Shown: positions 22,924 to 32,313, numbered from the stretch's first letter. The stretch is 64,000 nt of DNA from Geminicoccaceae bacterium (GCA_020638465.1 JACKIM010000001.1:1517501-1581500); one strand, 5' to 3'. Numbers and translations: made by a program. The notes: generated by a model not told the origin, from the sequence alone.

Positions 22924-24000
22924 ATGGGCATGTTTGGCGTGGTTTCTCGGTGATTTTCGTCAGCAAGCTGTTGAAAATGTTGAATTTGGTTTTCGTCGGT
23001 GGTGGATTTTCGTCGAAAAACATGTGGGCACACGAATTGACGTTTTCTGGCTTTTCGGGACGTTCAAGCATGCTATTGTCGTGGGCATGTACTTGCGAAC
23101 GACCAGGCGGCGGAACAAGGATGGCAGCGAGGTGCGCTACTTCGCACTCGCCGAGAACAGCCGCCATCCTGAAAAAGGCCATGTCGAGGCCCGGGTGGTG
23201 CATAGCTTCGGCCGGGCCGACAAGCTGGACCGGGCGGTGCTCAAGCGGCTGGTGGCCAGCATCCGCCGGGTTCTGGTGGAGGAGAGCGGCGGGCCGGCGG
23301 TCGAGGGCCGCAGCGCTGACGGGATCGAGATCGAGGCGGTTTTCGAGCTCGGTGTTGTCCATGTGGTCAAGGCGCTGTGGGAGCAGTTGGGCATTGGTGC
23401 GGCGATCACCTCCAGGATCGCCACCCAAAAACTGAAAGCGCCGCATCTGGCGGCGTTGCTGGCGATGGTTGTACAGCGTCTGGCACGGCCGGGTTCGAAG
23501 CTCGCCTGTCATGAGGATTTTCTGGAGCGGGTATGGCTGCCGGAGGCCAAGGATCTCGCCTTGGGGCAGCTTTACCGGGCCCTCGACCTTCTTGCCGAGC
23601 ATGGCGACGCCATCGAACGCGAGGTGTTCTGGAACAGTGTCGATCTGTTCAAGCTGGATGTGGATCTGGTCTTTTATGATGCCACCACCGCCTGGTTCGA
23701 GACCGATGAGGAGGATGTTGCCCGTCACGAGTGGCGCGGGCTGCAGTTCGAGCCGCTTCGAAAGCGTGGTCATTCCAAGGAGGGCCGGGACAATGACCCG
23801 CAGATTGTGATTGCTCTTGCCGTCACCCGCGAAGGCGTGCCGGTCCGCTCGTGGATATTCCCGGGCAATACGCCTGATGTCACCACCGTGCAGAAGGTCA
23901 AGGACGATCTGCGCGAGATGCGCCTGGGGCGGACGCTGTTCGTCGGCGATGCCGGGATGTACTCCAAAGCCAATCTCGAAGAGTTGGCCAAAGGTGCCGG
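22909..24000 (+). mobile_element. IS1634-like element, copy A, 3' part missing
   Basis: The left end reads CCCGAGTTTGCGGTGAATGG and is directly joined to the interrupted relaxase-helicase gene. The element continues through the transposase start to about 24000, where an IS256-type terminus begins. Through most of its length it matches copy B (24147-27842) essentially base for base; the last 20 bp differ, mostly at silent positions. Confidence 0.85.
23087..24000 (+). pseudogene. IS1634-like transposase, truncated
   Basis: The first about 300 codons of a transposase whose full copy (554 aa) lies at 24255-25919. It begins Tyr-Leu-Arg-Thr-Thr-Arg-Arg-Arg-Asn-Lys-Asp-Gly and includes Asp-Leu-Val-Phe-Tyr-Asp-Ala-Thr-Thr-Ala-Trp-Phe, which holds the first catalytic Asp of the DDE fold, and Phe-Val-Gly-Asp-Ala-Gly-Met, which holds a later one. 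After Ala-Lys-Gly-Ala-Gly the frame runs into IS256-type end sequence and is nonsense to 24160. The C-terminal third, including the catalytic Glu region, is missing, so it should be inactive. Confidence 0.85.
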
Positions 24001-24150
24001 GGGCCTGTCCGGAATTTCGTGTACGGGCGATGAATTGATCATGATTTTCAGGCGGCCCGGAGGCGGTCTTCGAAGAGAATGGCGAACTGGGCCTTGGCCA
24101 TGGCCCATTCGCGTGGCGGCATTCTCCACTCCTTTTCGGCCAGGCGCGAG
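24001..24150 (-). mobile_element. 3' end of an IS256-family element
   Basis: The sequence begins with GGGCCTGTCCGGAATTTCGT, which has the look of an IS256-family terminal repeat. On the minus strand it encodes the last 33 residues of a transposase (Trp-Arg-Met-Pro-Pro-Arg-Glu-Trp-Ala-Met-Ala-Lys-Ala-Gln-Phe-Ala-Ile-Leu-Phe-Glu) with a stop at 24048. The rest was removed or displaced by insertion of IS1634-like copy B at 24147. Confidence 0.72.
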
Positions 24151-24254
24151 TTTGCGGTGAGTGGAAAACGGGATGAAAAAGCAGTGTGATTCCAGCGCAT
24201 TGCAGGAGGGTGGGATTCGGCGTGTGCCTACAGGAATTGGCGGTGCGGGTGGGG

Positions 24255-25919
24255 TCAGCTGACGTCGAGGATCGTCTTGGGGGTTGATATATCGAGTTTT
24301 TTCAGGATATCGCGAGTTTCCGGGCGGATTTTGCTGGCCTGAACAATGGATTGGCCCTCGGCGGTGTAGCGGACGGCCTTGACGGGTTCGAGCGCCACCT
24401 GGATCTGTCGCCATGTCATGTCCGTGGCGATTTCGGCGGCGCGCTGGATCATCAGTGCGAGGACGCAGAGTTTGACGTGGGCTGTGATGCGGTGCGGCAT
24501 CCAGTGGAACATCGGGCGGACTTCGAGACCGGTGGTCTTCATCCGGCGAAAGCAGCTCTCCATGATCCACATGCCCTTGTAGCCGAGCGCGATATCGGCG
24601 ACCGAGAGCGTGTCGTCATTGGTGGTGAGCACGAACTTGCCGTCGAGATGCTCGGCGCGCTTGATTTTCGCCTGATCGAGACAGGGGCGGCCTGCTTCGT
24701 CCTGGCTGAGCCAGGGGCCATGGCGTTTGGAAGCCAGCAGCTGGCAGGCCCGCTTGGGATGGTCCTTTTTGAGCGCCGCCAGTTCGGCCTTCAGCGTCTC
24801 CAGAATTTCGGCACGATGCCATTTCTGCCGGTTGGCTTCTTCCTCGTTCAGACAAAGGATATAGCGCCGCCGCCTTTCGCCATCTCCGGCGATGACCTCC
24901 TTGGCGCGCAAATTCGGCGCGATTTCGGCATAGCGGCCTGGATGGGAAAGAACCTCGTCCTTGACTTCCTTCACCCGGCGGATGGGCGTGGCGAGAATGT
25001 ATTTGCCAGCACCCTTGGAAAGCTCTTCGAGATTGGCTTTGGAGTACATCCCGGCATCGCCGACGAACAGCGTCCGCCCCAGGCGCATCTCGCGCAGATC
25101 GTCCTTGACCTTCTGCACGGTGGTGACATCAGGCGTATTGCCCGGGAATATCCACGAGCGGACCGGCACGCCTTCGCGGGTGACGGCAAGAGCAATCACA
25201 ATCTGCGGGTCATTGTCCCGGCCCTCCTTGGAATGACCACGCTTTCGAAGCGGCTCGAACTGCAGCCCGCGCCACTCGTGACGGGCAACATCCTCCTCAT
25301 CGGTCTCGAACCAGGCGGTGGTGGCATCATAAAAGACCAGATCCACATCCAGCTTGAACAGATCGACACTGTTCCAGAACACCTCGCGTTCGATGGCGTC
25401 GCCATGCTCGGCAAGAAGGTCGAGGGCCCGGTAAAGCTGCCCCAAGGCGAGATCCTTGGCCTCCGGCAGCCATACCCGCTCCAGAAAATCCTCATGACAG
25501 GCGAGCTTCGAACCCGGCCGTGCCAGACGCTGTACAACCATCGCCAGCAACGCCGCCAGATGCGGCGCTTTCAGTTTTTGGGTGGCGATCCTGGAGGTGA
25601 TCGCCGCACCAATGCCCAACTGCTCCCACAGCGCCTTGACCACATGGACAACACCGAGCTCGAAAACCGCCTCGATCTCGATCCCGTCAGCGCTGCGGCC
25701 CTCGACCGCCGGCCCGCCGCTCTCCTCCACCAGAACCCGGCGGATGCTGGCCACCAGCCGCTTGAGCACCGCCCGGTCCAGCTTGTCGGCCCGGCCGAAG
25801 CTATGCACCACCCGGGCCTCGACATGGCCTTTTTCAGGATGGCGGCTGTTCTCGGCGAGTGCGAAGTAGCGCACCTCGCTGCCATCCTTGTTCCGCCGCC
25901 TGGTCGTTCGCAAGTACAT
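24255..25919 (-). CDS. IS1634-like family transposase
   Basis: A complete 554-residue transposase of the IS4-superfamily, IS1634-like type. It starts Tyr-Leu-Arg-Thr-Thr-Arg-Arg-Arg-Asn-Lys-Asp-Gly-Ser-Glu-Val-Arg-Tyr after ATG 25919. The DDE core includes Asp-Leu-Val-Phe-Tyr-Asp-Ala-Thr near residue 196, Phe-Val-Gly-Asp-Ala-Gly-Met near residue 290, and a C-terminal Trp-Ile-Met-Glu-Ser-Cys-Phe-Arg-Arg-Met-Lys-Thr-Thr near residue 450, where Glu would complete the triad. The reading frame is undamaged. The leader is split by the IS66-like insertion about 130 bp upstream, which may have removed or replaced its promoter. Confidence 0.9.
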   Translation of the reverse strand: MYLRTTRRRNKDGSEVRYFALAENSRHPEKGHVEARVVHSFGRADKLDRAVLKRLVASIRRVLVEESGGPAVEGRSADGIEIEAVFELGVVHVVKALWEQLGIGAAITSRIATQKLKAPHLAALLAMVVQRLARPGSKLACHEDFLERVWLPEAKDLALGQLYRALDLLAEHGDAIEREVFWNSVDLFKLDVDLVFYDATTAWFETDEEDVARHEWRGLQFEPLRKRGHSKEGRDNDPQIVIALAVTREGVPVRSWIFPGNTPDVTTVQKVKDDLREMRLGRTLFVGDAGMYSKANLEELSKGAGKYILATPIRRVKEVKDEVLSHPGRYAEIAPNLRAKEVIAGDGERRRRYILCLNEEEANRQKWHRAEILETLKAELAALKKDHPKRACQLLASKRHGPWLSQDEAGRPCLDQAKIKRAEHLDGKFVLTTNDDTLSVADIALGYKGMWIMESCFRRMKTTGLEVRPMFHWMPHRITAHVKLCVLALMIQRAAEIATDMTWRQIQVALEPVKAVRYTAEGQSIVQASKIRPETRDILKKLDISTPKTILDVS

Positions 25920-26046
25920 GCCCACGACAATAGCATGCTTGAACGTCCCGAAAAGCCAGAAAACGTCAATTCGTGTGCCCACATGTTTTTCGACGAAAAT
26001 CCACCACCGACGAAAACCAAATTCAACATTTTCAACAGCTTGCTGA

Positions 26047-26054
26047 CGAAGATC
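26047..26054. repeat. Target duplication of the IS66-like element, left copy
   Basis: CGAAGATC directly precedes the element; the identical 8 bp occurs at 27791-27798 on the other side. Eight bp is the normal duplication for IS66-family elements. Confidence 0.92.
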
Positions 26055-27790
26055 GTAACCGGTGCAAAAGTCCGGGCGATCAGACCTTGGCGGCGGTGAC
26101 GAGCTGGGCGAGTGGTGGGATTTCTGTCGTGTATGGTACGGCGAGTCGGTGGCCGAGGAGCTGGAAGAAGGAGACGTCGAGTTTCTGGCAGGTTTTCATG
26201 CAGCCGAGCAGGGTATCGCGTGCCTGACGGCCGGCATCGGACCAGGTGCCGCCGGAGATCTTGCGTTTGGTGACGTGGCAGCGGATGTCGTTTTCCGAGC
26301 CGTTGGTGTGCAGGGGGATTTCGGGTCGGTCGAGGACCAGGAGGAGTTCCGGTTTGCGGGCATGCAGGCGTGCGAGCAGGCGATCGAGGGTGGCGAAACC
26401 GGTCTTGCGCTTGAAGATGCGGTCGAAGCGGGCACGGAGCTGGGCAGCTCGCGACCTTTGCGGGGCTTGTTTGTAAGCCTTGAGATCGGCGTAGAACCAC
26501 CAGACGAGCTGGCGGAGGAGATCGATGGCACGTCTTTGGCTTTCATTGAAGCCGACGAGCTTGTGGATCAGGCGCTCGGCATGAACCCAACAGAGTGCAT
26601 GTTGGCCGACGCGGAACTGTCCGGCGCCATCGGAGACGATGACGGTATCGTTCAGCAGACCGTGGTGGTGGATGCTGCCCCACAGTGCGGCCTCGGTGGC
26701 GATTTTGACCGGGTCGGGGTGAACATCGAGTTGATCGATACCGAGTTCGCCCAGATGGGCCGAGAAGGCGCCGCGATCGGCGAATGTCCTGGTGTCATGC
26801 GCCTCCAGCCGGGCGATCACGGAGCCCGCCAGCGCATGTTTGCGCATGTAGCTGAAGGCGTCGTCATTGAGGACATAACCGCCATGACCGGCGCGCAGCA
26901 GTTCGAGAAAATTCACCCGGCTCTTGGAAAACGTCGTCGCGAAGTGGGTGAAGCGGTCATCGCCGATCTGGGTGGTGAAGCCGTTTTTGGCGCCATGCCG
27001 GGCGCCGGTGTCATCGACGGTGATCCATTTCGCGCTCTCGAGACCGGCGCGGAACAGCTCCGTGGCCTCGTCATGCAAATCGCCTGGATCATTGTTCAAC
27101 AGCCGGATGACCTGGCACTTGGAAATGACGATGCCGATCTCGTTCAGCATCGCCGTCAAGCGTTCCGTCGTGACCTGGCCCTGGACGTGCTGCAGAATGA
27201 TGAACCGCACCAGTTCAGGCCCGAAATGCCCGCACAAGCCCTGGGGCAACGGCGCTGTCACCGTTCGCCCGTCCGGCGTCATCCAGCGCTCCCGGCGATA
27301 GCGGATCACCCGGCTCTCCAGCCGCAGATCCTGCACGACAAAATCCTCATACCCCTTGAACCGCGAGCCGGGCGGCGCCTCAACCCCGAGCTTCTGCTCC
27401 TCGCTCACCACAGGAACCCGCCGGCTGGCCTTCGACGAACCACCCCGCTTGCCCTTGCCGCCTCGCTTGCCTGTGGCCGTCGATGTTCCGGCCTTCGCTG
27501 CCATCCCCGACGGTTTGATCTTCGGCCGCCCTTTCAGCCCCTTGAGCCGGGCAATCTCATCCCGCAATGCTGCATTCTCCGCCTCCAGCAAAGCGACGCG
27601 CTCCAGCAGCGCCGCAACCAAATCGCGGAGATCATCAAGGCCGAGTGTGGCGAGGTTGGTGGCATTGGGCTTGGACATAACAAACTTGAATCACGTCCCA
27701 TCGCTCTTGGGAATCGAGAACATATTCTTATTCCATGCGCGCAGATCAAGCCTCAAAAATCCAGTCCGCCCGGACTTTTGCACCGGTTAC
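26055..27790 (-). mobile_element. Complete IS66-family element (1736 bp)
   Basis: Terminal inverted repeats of 24 bp are perfect (outermost bases GTAACCGGTGCAAAAGTCCG at the left end, complement at the right). It is flanked by an 8-bp direct duplication and carries only a tnpC-type transposase, without tnpA and tnpB. That single-gene layout is known from the ISBst12-type branch of IS66. It lies inside the leader of IS1634-like copy B. Confidence 0.93.
26080..27678 (-). CDS. IS66-family transposase (TnpC type)
   Basis: A 532-residue transposase. An N-terminal coiled coil (Leu-Leu-Glu-Arg-Val-Ala-Leu-Leu-Glu-Ala-Glu-Asn-Ala-Ala-Leu) is followed by a basic Gly/Lys-rich linker, a zinc-finger-free DNA-binding region and the IS66 catalytic domain. 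Trp-Ile-Thr-Val-Asp-Asp-Thr-Gly-Ala-Arg-His near residue 245 should hold the first catalytic Asp. Ser-Asp-Gly-Ala-Gly-Gln-Phe near residue 345 holds the second, and Pro-Leu-His-Thr-Asn-Gly-Ser-Glu-Asn-Asp-Ile-Arg near residue 470 holds the Glu. The frame is full length and ends two bases inside the left terminal repeat. Confidence 0.94.
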   Translation of the reverse strand: MSKPNATNLATLGLDDLRDLVAALLERVALLEAENAALRDEIARLKGLKGRPKIKPSGMAAKAGTSTATGKRGGKGKRGGSSKASRRVPVVSEEQKLGVEAPPGSRFKGYEDFVVQDLRLESRVIRYRRERWMTPDGRTVTAPLPQGLCGHFGPELVRFIILQHVQGQVTTERLTAMLNEIGIVISKCQVIRLLNNDPGDLHDEATELFRAGLESAKWITVDDTGARHGAKNGFTTQIGDDRFTHFATTFSKSRVNFLELLRAGHGGYVLNDDAFSYMRKHALAGSVIARLEAHDTRTFADRGAFSAHLGELGIDQLDVHPDPVKIATEAALWGSIHHHGLLNDTVIVSDGAGQFRVGQHALCWVHAERLIHKLVGFNESQRRAIDLLRQLVWWFYADLKAYKQAPQRSRAAQLRARFDRIFKRKTGFATLDRLLARLHARKPELLLVLDRPEIPLHTNGSENDIRCHVTKRKISGGTWSDAGRQARDTLLGCMKTCQKLDVSFFQLLGHRLAVPYTTEIPPLAQLVTAAKV

Positions 27791-27798
27791 CGAAGATC
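27791..27798. repeat. Target duplication of the IS66-like element, right copy
   Basis: CGAAGATC, identical to 26047-26054, follows the right inverted repeat directly. Confidence 0.92.
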
Positions 27799-27952
27799 GC
27801 CGAAAAATCACACCAAACATGCCCATTCACCGCAAACTCGGGTCAAGGAGGGCTTGCTCCCGCCCGCACCCGTGATTCTGGAGACCGTCACCGCCTCCTG
27901 AAAGTGACCGGTGACAGGATATGGGCGAATGGCAATTTTCGTGGCATTGATA

Positions 27953-30055
27953 TTATCTGCGGGCGACGCTCAGGTCTTGTGGATAGTTGCTGAATGCTGA
28001 ACTCCAGTATTCGATATCCATCGCCTCGCCGAAGTAGAATCCCTGTCCGAAATCGCATCCCATGTTGAGCAGGCAGTTGAGGTCCCTTGACCGTTCGATG
28101 CCTTCGCATATGGTATCCATTTCCAGCTCTCTCGCCATGCTGATCAGATGACGTACGATTGCGATATTCTCATTGCTTTCTGATATCTTGTCGACCATCG
28201 ACTTGTCGATCTTGATGGCATCGAACTGATTTCCCTTCAGGTGCGAGAGGTAGGCAAGGCCAGCCCCGAAATCGTCGAGGAAGATGCGGGTATTGGTGCG
28301 GCGAAGTTCGGCCAGGCGAAGGGCGACACCTGATGCTGAACGATCAAGGGCGACATTCTCCGGAACTTCAAGGATCAGCCAGTTGTTGTTCGGATCCGCA
28401 TTGATAAGGCCAATTCTTTCATGCAGTCGCGAATCGAAGAACATCGACTCTTCGATATTGATAGTGATGTCGATCTTGCGACCCAGGAGATTCTCCAGAC
28501 GCAGATGGTCCTTTTGCACCTGGTTGAGCATCTCCCAGGTGATTCGCGCGCTGAAGCCGAGTCGCATCGCCTCTTCGAGCCAGCGTTCGGGCAATAGCGG
28601 ATCGCCACGTCCCGTGGTGATCCTCACCAGCGATTCGAACATGACGATCTGGCCAGTGCGCAGATTGACGATGGGCTGGTAGTAGGCGCGCAGATGGCCG
28701 CTATCGAGCAGCCGGGTCAGTTGCCGTTCCTCCTGGTCGATGCCGATGGCTGTCAGGTCCGAAGTTTCCGAAAAATGCTGCCACCGCAATCCCGTGTGCC
28801 TTTTCGCGTCCCGGAGCGCACGATCGGCCGCCGCGAATACGGTATCGAAACTGTCATATTCCGATGTGACTCTCACAACGCCCATGCTCAGGTTGACTTC
28901 AAAGAAACTGTCCGACCAATGGATGGGCTCCTCGAACTGTTTGAGGATCGATGCAATTGTCTCGTCCAGTTGCTTTCGCGTGACGCTTTCGGGAAACACG
29001 ATCATGAACTCATCGCCCCCGATGCGGAAGGCGATGCCGCCAATTTCCGCGAATTCCGACAAACGCCTGCTGGTGACGCGAAGCGCCTCGTCTCCAGCCC
29101 GGTGGCCAAAATTATCGTTGATCGGCTTGAAGTAATCGAGGTCGGCGAGAACGGCCCAGCCGACCCTGTTCGGGCCATTGTTGTTGAACGTATGGGCGAG
29201 GATGGCGAGCAGACAGTCACGGTTTCCCAGTTTGGTCAATCCGTCTATCATTGCTTTCTGGGCGAGAAGAATGCTCTCGTTGAATGCAATTTCGTGGTAT
29301 TTTAGAATCTTCATTCGAATAGGTCTCATGACATAGTAAATCGTAATTAATATTATCAACAAAGACAATCCGATAAATACAATATTCATATGAAATATCG
29401 TTCGAAAAAAATTCTTATGATAATAAATAATTTCTTGAGTATATTCTTGAAGCTTTGAGCTTACAAATAAAAAATATATGGTGAGTGCATCGCCGTGAAA
29501 ACTTCTTTGAAATTCTCCGTCGCCAAGTTCGATGAATTTTCTGACGCTTTCGATGATTATCCCGATTTCATCGACGATGGCGGCCTTCTCGCGTCGTATG
29601 TCCTGCCACGGCGATGTATATTCGGAAAGGTATTCGAATACTCCGAGACTATCGGGAAGGCTGACGAAACGGGCATGAACTTCGAGAAATTTCTCGTAGT
29701 CGATCTTCAGATCGCGGAAGATCGATTCGATGTCATGCTGAGAAAAGTTTCTGCTGTCATTCGTCGTGATGAAGAATCCGACTGTTTTCCCCAGATTGTT
29801 GAGGGCCATGTTTTCTTCATAAAATACGTCATGTATTTCTTTCGAATTTTGATAGGCTTGATAGGTTCCGGAAAGCAGTATCAGGCAAACGATAAAAACC
29901 ATGATCGCAGCAATGACGGTGATCACGCTGCTCTTGAAAATGATGGCCGATTCGGGACGGGTTCTTGCAATCCTGAGAAATTTTACGGCAAATTCTTCGC
30001 TGAATTCCGCATTCCTGAAGAATGGCCAGAAATCGTCGTTCGGACTGTTCATCAT
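27953..30055 (-). CDS. Membrane GGDEF-EAL protein
   Basis: A 700-residue inner-membrane protein for making or breaking cyclic di-GMP. Two membrane helices (about residues 41-65 and 218-243) enclose a periplasmic sensor of about 150 residues with no recognised fold. The GGDEF domain has an intact Gly-Gly-Asp-Glu-Phe at 346-350 and no Arg-x-x-Asp inhibitory site ahead of it. The EAL domain has Glu-Ser-Leu at 474-476, Asn in Thr-Ile-Asn-Ile, Asp-Asp-Phe-Gly-Ala-Gly and Ile-Lys-Ile-Asp-Lys, so most metal ligands remain although the motif reads ESL. Which activity dominates is not predictable. It is the first chromosomal gene after the insertion-sequence stack. Confidence 0.92.
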   Translation of the reverse strand: MMNSPNDDFWPFFRNAEFSEEFAVKFLRIARTRPESAIIFKSSVITVIAAIMVFIVCLILLSGTYQAYQNSKEIHDVFYEENMALNNLGKTVGFFITTNDSRNFSQHDIESIFRDLKIDYEKFLEVHARFVSLPDSLGVFEYLSEYTSPWQDIRREKAAIVDEIGIIIESVRKFIELGDGEFQRSFHGDALTIYFLFVSSKLQEYTQEIIYYHKNFFRTIFHMNIVFIGLSLLIILITIYYVMRPIRMKILKYHEIAFNESILLAQKAMIDGLTKLGNRDCLLAILAHTFNNNGPNRVGWAVLADLDYFKPINDNFGHRAGDEALRVTSRRLSEFAEIGGIAFRIGGDEFMIVFPESVTRKQLDETIASILKQFEEPIHWSDSFFEVNLSMGVVRVTSEYDSFDTVFAAADRALRDAKRHTGLRWQHFSETSDLTAIGIDQEERQLTRLLDSGHLRAYYQPIVNLRTGQIVMFESLVRITTGRGDPLLPERWLEEAMRLGFSARITWEMLNQVQKDHLRLENLLGRKIDITINIEESMFFDSRLHERIGLINADPNNNWLILEVPENVALDRSASGVALRLAELRRTNTRIFLDDFGAGLAYLSHLKGNQFDAIKIDKSMVDKISESNENIAIVRHLISMARELEMDTICEGIERSRDLNCLLNMGCDFGQGFYFGEAMDIEYWSSAFSNYPQDLSVARR

Positions 30056-30219
30056 CTAGGGTATTGTGTGAATTGGGCTGGAGCGACCGCGTATTGTCGA
30101 CGAGCCCGACGGGTCGCGCAGGGCAACCGGAAGGGAGTGACGATATCCGCACTCCGACCATGACGCAGCGTCGTCTTGTGCCCGATGCGAGGCACTATAA
30201 CAAGGGTATATCATGACGT

Positions 30220-32313
30220 TCACTTGCGTCCGGCCGACATGCCAATCGATCCGGGAAGCATTCCGGGAAATCGTTCGTACTCCTTGACCTGCTGCTCGGC
30301 GGGAACAAAGAGCCTTTCGCGGAGTGCTGCCTTTTCCGCCCATTGAAAGGCGTAGACCGGCGTTCCTGGCTGGATGTTTCGCAGTCGCTTGTTGACGATG
30401 AGACCGCCCGGATAGACGGTGAGCCCCACCTGATACACATTTTCGGTGAAGATCTTCTGATAGAGACTGGCCAGTCTGGTGGCCTCGGCAAACGTATCGA
30501 TTTCGTAGAATTGCCGGATGATGCTGACAAGGTCATTTTCGAAGGGCAGGAGATCGAGCGTACCATCGGAGCCTGCCTGATGCCACAGGTGAGTGCGTGG
30601 GCCGATGGGCGCCAGGCGCCGCGTATCCTGGATGAAGGTGATGAAATCGCGTTCGCCGCGATAGATGGACCACTCGAACTTGCCGGCGAATTCCAGTTCG
30701 CCAGCCGGTCCATCGACGCAGGCATCATGGAGTTTCAGGCCGACTTCGTCGAGCATGCCGATGACGAGCCCGGCCAGTACCGGTTCCATGGCGCGCGGTG
30801 TGTTGCAGGTGACATTGATCTCGACATTTCCCGGAATGTCGAATTCGGCGGGATAGTTGAGATATCCATCACCGTCCGTGTCAAAGAGCCCCGCCTTGGC
30901 GAAATTCTCCTTCGCCAGTTCGGGTGAGTAGGGATAGTAGACGGTCGAATCCGCGTCCCCGAAGATCGAATCGACATATATGCCGCCGGGATAGATGGCC
31001 GCGAGATTCGCGAAGCTGATTGCCTTGTTCAGCCTCTCTCTATCGATCGCATGGGTGACGGCCAGCCGGAATTCGAGAATTCGATTGAGCTTGCGTATGG
31101 CCCTGGCCCGCCGGTCGGGATGACCCCAGTCGTTTCCGGCATAGTTGAAACCAATGAAATAGCCGATGGTCCGTGGTCCGAAATTGATCCGTGCGGGTGA
31201 ATCCGGCCGCGTGCTTTGCTCTATCGCTTCGGCGAACAGGGGAAGGTTCTCAAGATTGGACCAATCGGCCGTGCCGTTGACCGCCCTTTCGGTACGGTCG
31301 GTCCATGTCGAGAACCGATAGTGGACTTCGTCCATATACGGTAGCTGTTGTCCCGTTTCGTCGACTTTCCAGTAATACGGGTTCCTCCGGGCGATCAGAA
31401 ATTCATCCGGGGTATAATCGACCGCAACGTGACTTCCCAGAACGGGAAAGTTCATCATGTCGACAGGAAAGGCCCCTTGATAACTTTCATAGGTCATGTC
31501 CTTGTTGTACCGGGGATGTTTCGACTTCATCACATGGCTCGGCCCGGGGCAGAATGTCGGGTAGGCCATCGCGAACAGGACGCGTGTCGGGCGGGTTTCC
31601 CTGAATGTCCATTTTATCTCGTAGGCACCCGTCGCTTCGAGCTTCGTATCGATTCCGAACGTCTTGGGATCGGTGGTGCCGGAAATCTCGCTGGCGATAT
31701 TGGGGTCGAGGATATGATCCTCCCAGAGGAAGAGCACGTCCTCGCTGTCGAAAGGATCGCCATCGGACCATTTGATTCCCTCGATCAGTTGCATCGTCAG
31801 TTCATGGCCGTCATCGGACCACTGCCAGCTCCTGGCGAGATTGGGCAGGGGTTCGAGGTTTTCCCCCTTGACCTGGTAGAGCGGTCCGGTTGCGGTCAGG
31901 CACTCCCAGAAGTTCATTTCGGTGCCGCCAAACCCCAGATGCTGTCCGGCCGGCTTGTTCCAGCCCTGAGGACGCCCGCCCGTCACGTGGCGCAGCGTGC
32001 CGCCATAGACACCGATACCATCATACATGTTGCGGCTGTTGTAGATCAGCGGTTCCTTCGGCAGGCGCTCCGATACGGGGGGAAGAAGTCCGGTCTTCAC
32101 GTATCGCTCGGTAACCCATGCGGGTTCGCGGTATTCCGGCAGGCTGCCGATGTGGAGAATATCCGTGGGAGCGACGAACTCCACAGGGTCCTGCCCGAAA
32201 ACCGCAGTCGATCGTGGCAGGGGGAACGTTTCGGCAAAGGCGGGCAATGCTGCTGTGACGGATGCCAGTATTGCCATGAGCATTGTATTGGACAAAGAAA
32301 TTCCGTTATTCAT
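30220..32313 (-). CDS. Peptide-type ABC transporter substrate-binding protein
   Basis: A 697-residue periplasmic binding protein of solute-binding family 5 (oligopeptide/dipeptide type). The signal peptide covers residues 1-27 and ends Ala-Phe-Ala. The family pattern Leu-Ala-Arg-Ser-Trp-Gln-Trp-Ser-Asp-Asp-Gly-His-Glu-Leu-Thr, then Ile-Lys-Trp-Ser-Asp-Gly-Asp-Pro-Phe, is near residue 165. It is longer than classic OppA, like the large group with an N-terminal Tyr-Gly-Gly-Thr-Leu-Arg. ATG 32313 has GGAGG five bases upstream. No permease or ATPase genes are adjacent, so it is an orphan component. Confidence 0.9.
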   Translation of the reverse strand: MNNGISLSNTMLMAILASVTAALPAFAETFPLPRSTAVFGQDPVEFVAPTDILHIGSLPEYREPAWVTERYVKTGLLPPVSERLPKEPLIYNSRNMYDGIGVYGGTLRHVTGGRPQGWNKPAGQHLGFGGTEMNFWECLTATGPLYQVKGENLEPLPNLARSWQWSDDGHELTMQLIEGIKWSDGDPFDSEDVLFLWEDHILDPNIASEISGTTDPKTFGIDTKLEATGAYEIKWTFRETRPTRVLFAMAYPTFCPGPSHVMKSKHPRYNKDMTYESYQGAFPVDMMNFPVLGSHVAVDYTPDEFLIARRNPYYWKVDETGQQLPYMDEVHYRFSTWTDRTERAVNGTADWSNLENLPLFAEAIEQSTRPDSPARINFGPRTIGYFIGFNYAGNDWGHPDRRARAIRKLNRILEFRLAVTHAIDRERLNKAISFANLAAIYPGGIYVDSIFGDADSTVYYPYSPELAKENFAKAGLFDTDGDGYLNYPAEFDIPGNVEINVTCNTPRAMEPVLAGLVIGMLDEVGLKLHDACVDGPAGELEFAGKFEWSIYRGERDFITFIQDTRRLAPIGPRTHLWHQAGSDGTLDLLPFENDLVSIIRQFYEIDTFAEATRLASLYQKIFTENVYQVGLTVYPGGLIVNKRLRNIQPGTPVYAFQWAEKAALRERLFVPAEQQVKEYERFPGMLPGSIGMSAGRK

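Larger units (their letters stand above)
24147..27842 (-). mobile_element. IS1634-like element, copy B, interrupted by an IS66-like element
   Basis: The two ends are inverted copies of CGAGTTTGCGGTGA(A/G)TGG, at 24147-24164 and 27825-27842. The element carries one complete transposase gene. Removing the IS66-like insertion and one copy of its target duplication restores a left end that aligns with copy A. No clear target duplication of copy B itself was seen at its outer borders. Confidence 0.85.

Noticed and set aside
24351..26099. Long open frame opposite the IS1634-like transposase
   Set aside because: Antisense shadow of the transposase; a repeated version appears opposite copy A.
26062..27993. 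643-codon open frame opposite the IS66-like transposase
   Set aside because: Antisense shadow; the true transposase frame on the minus strand has the catalytic motifs.
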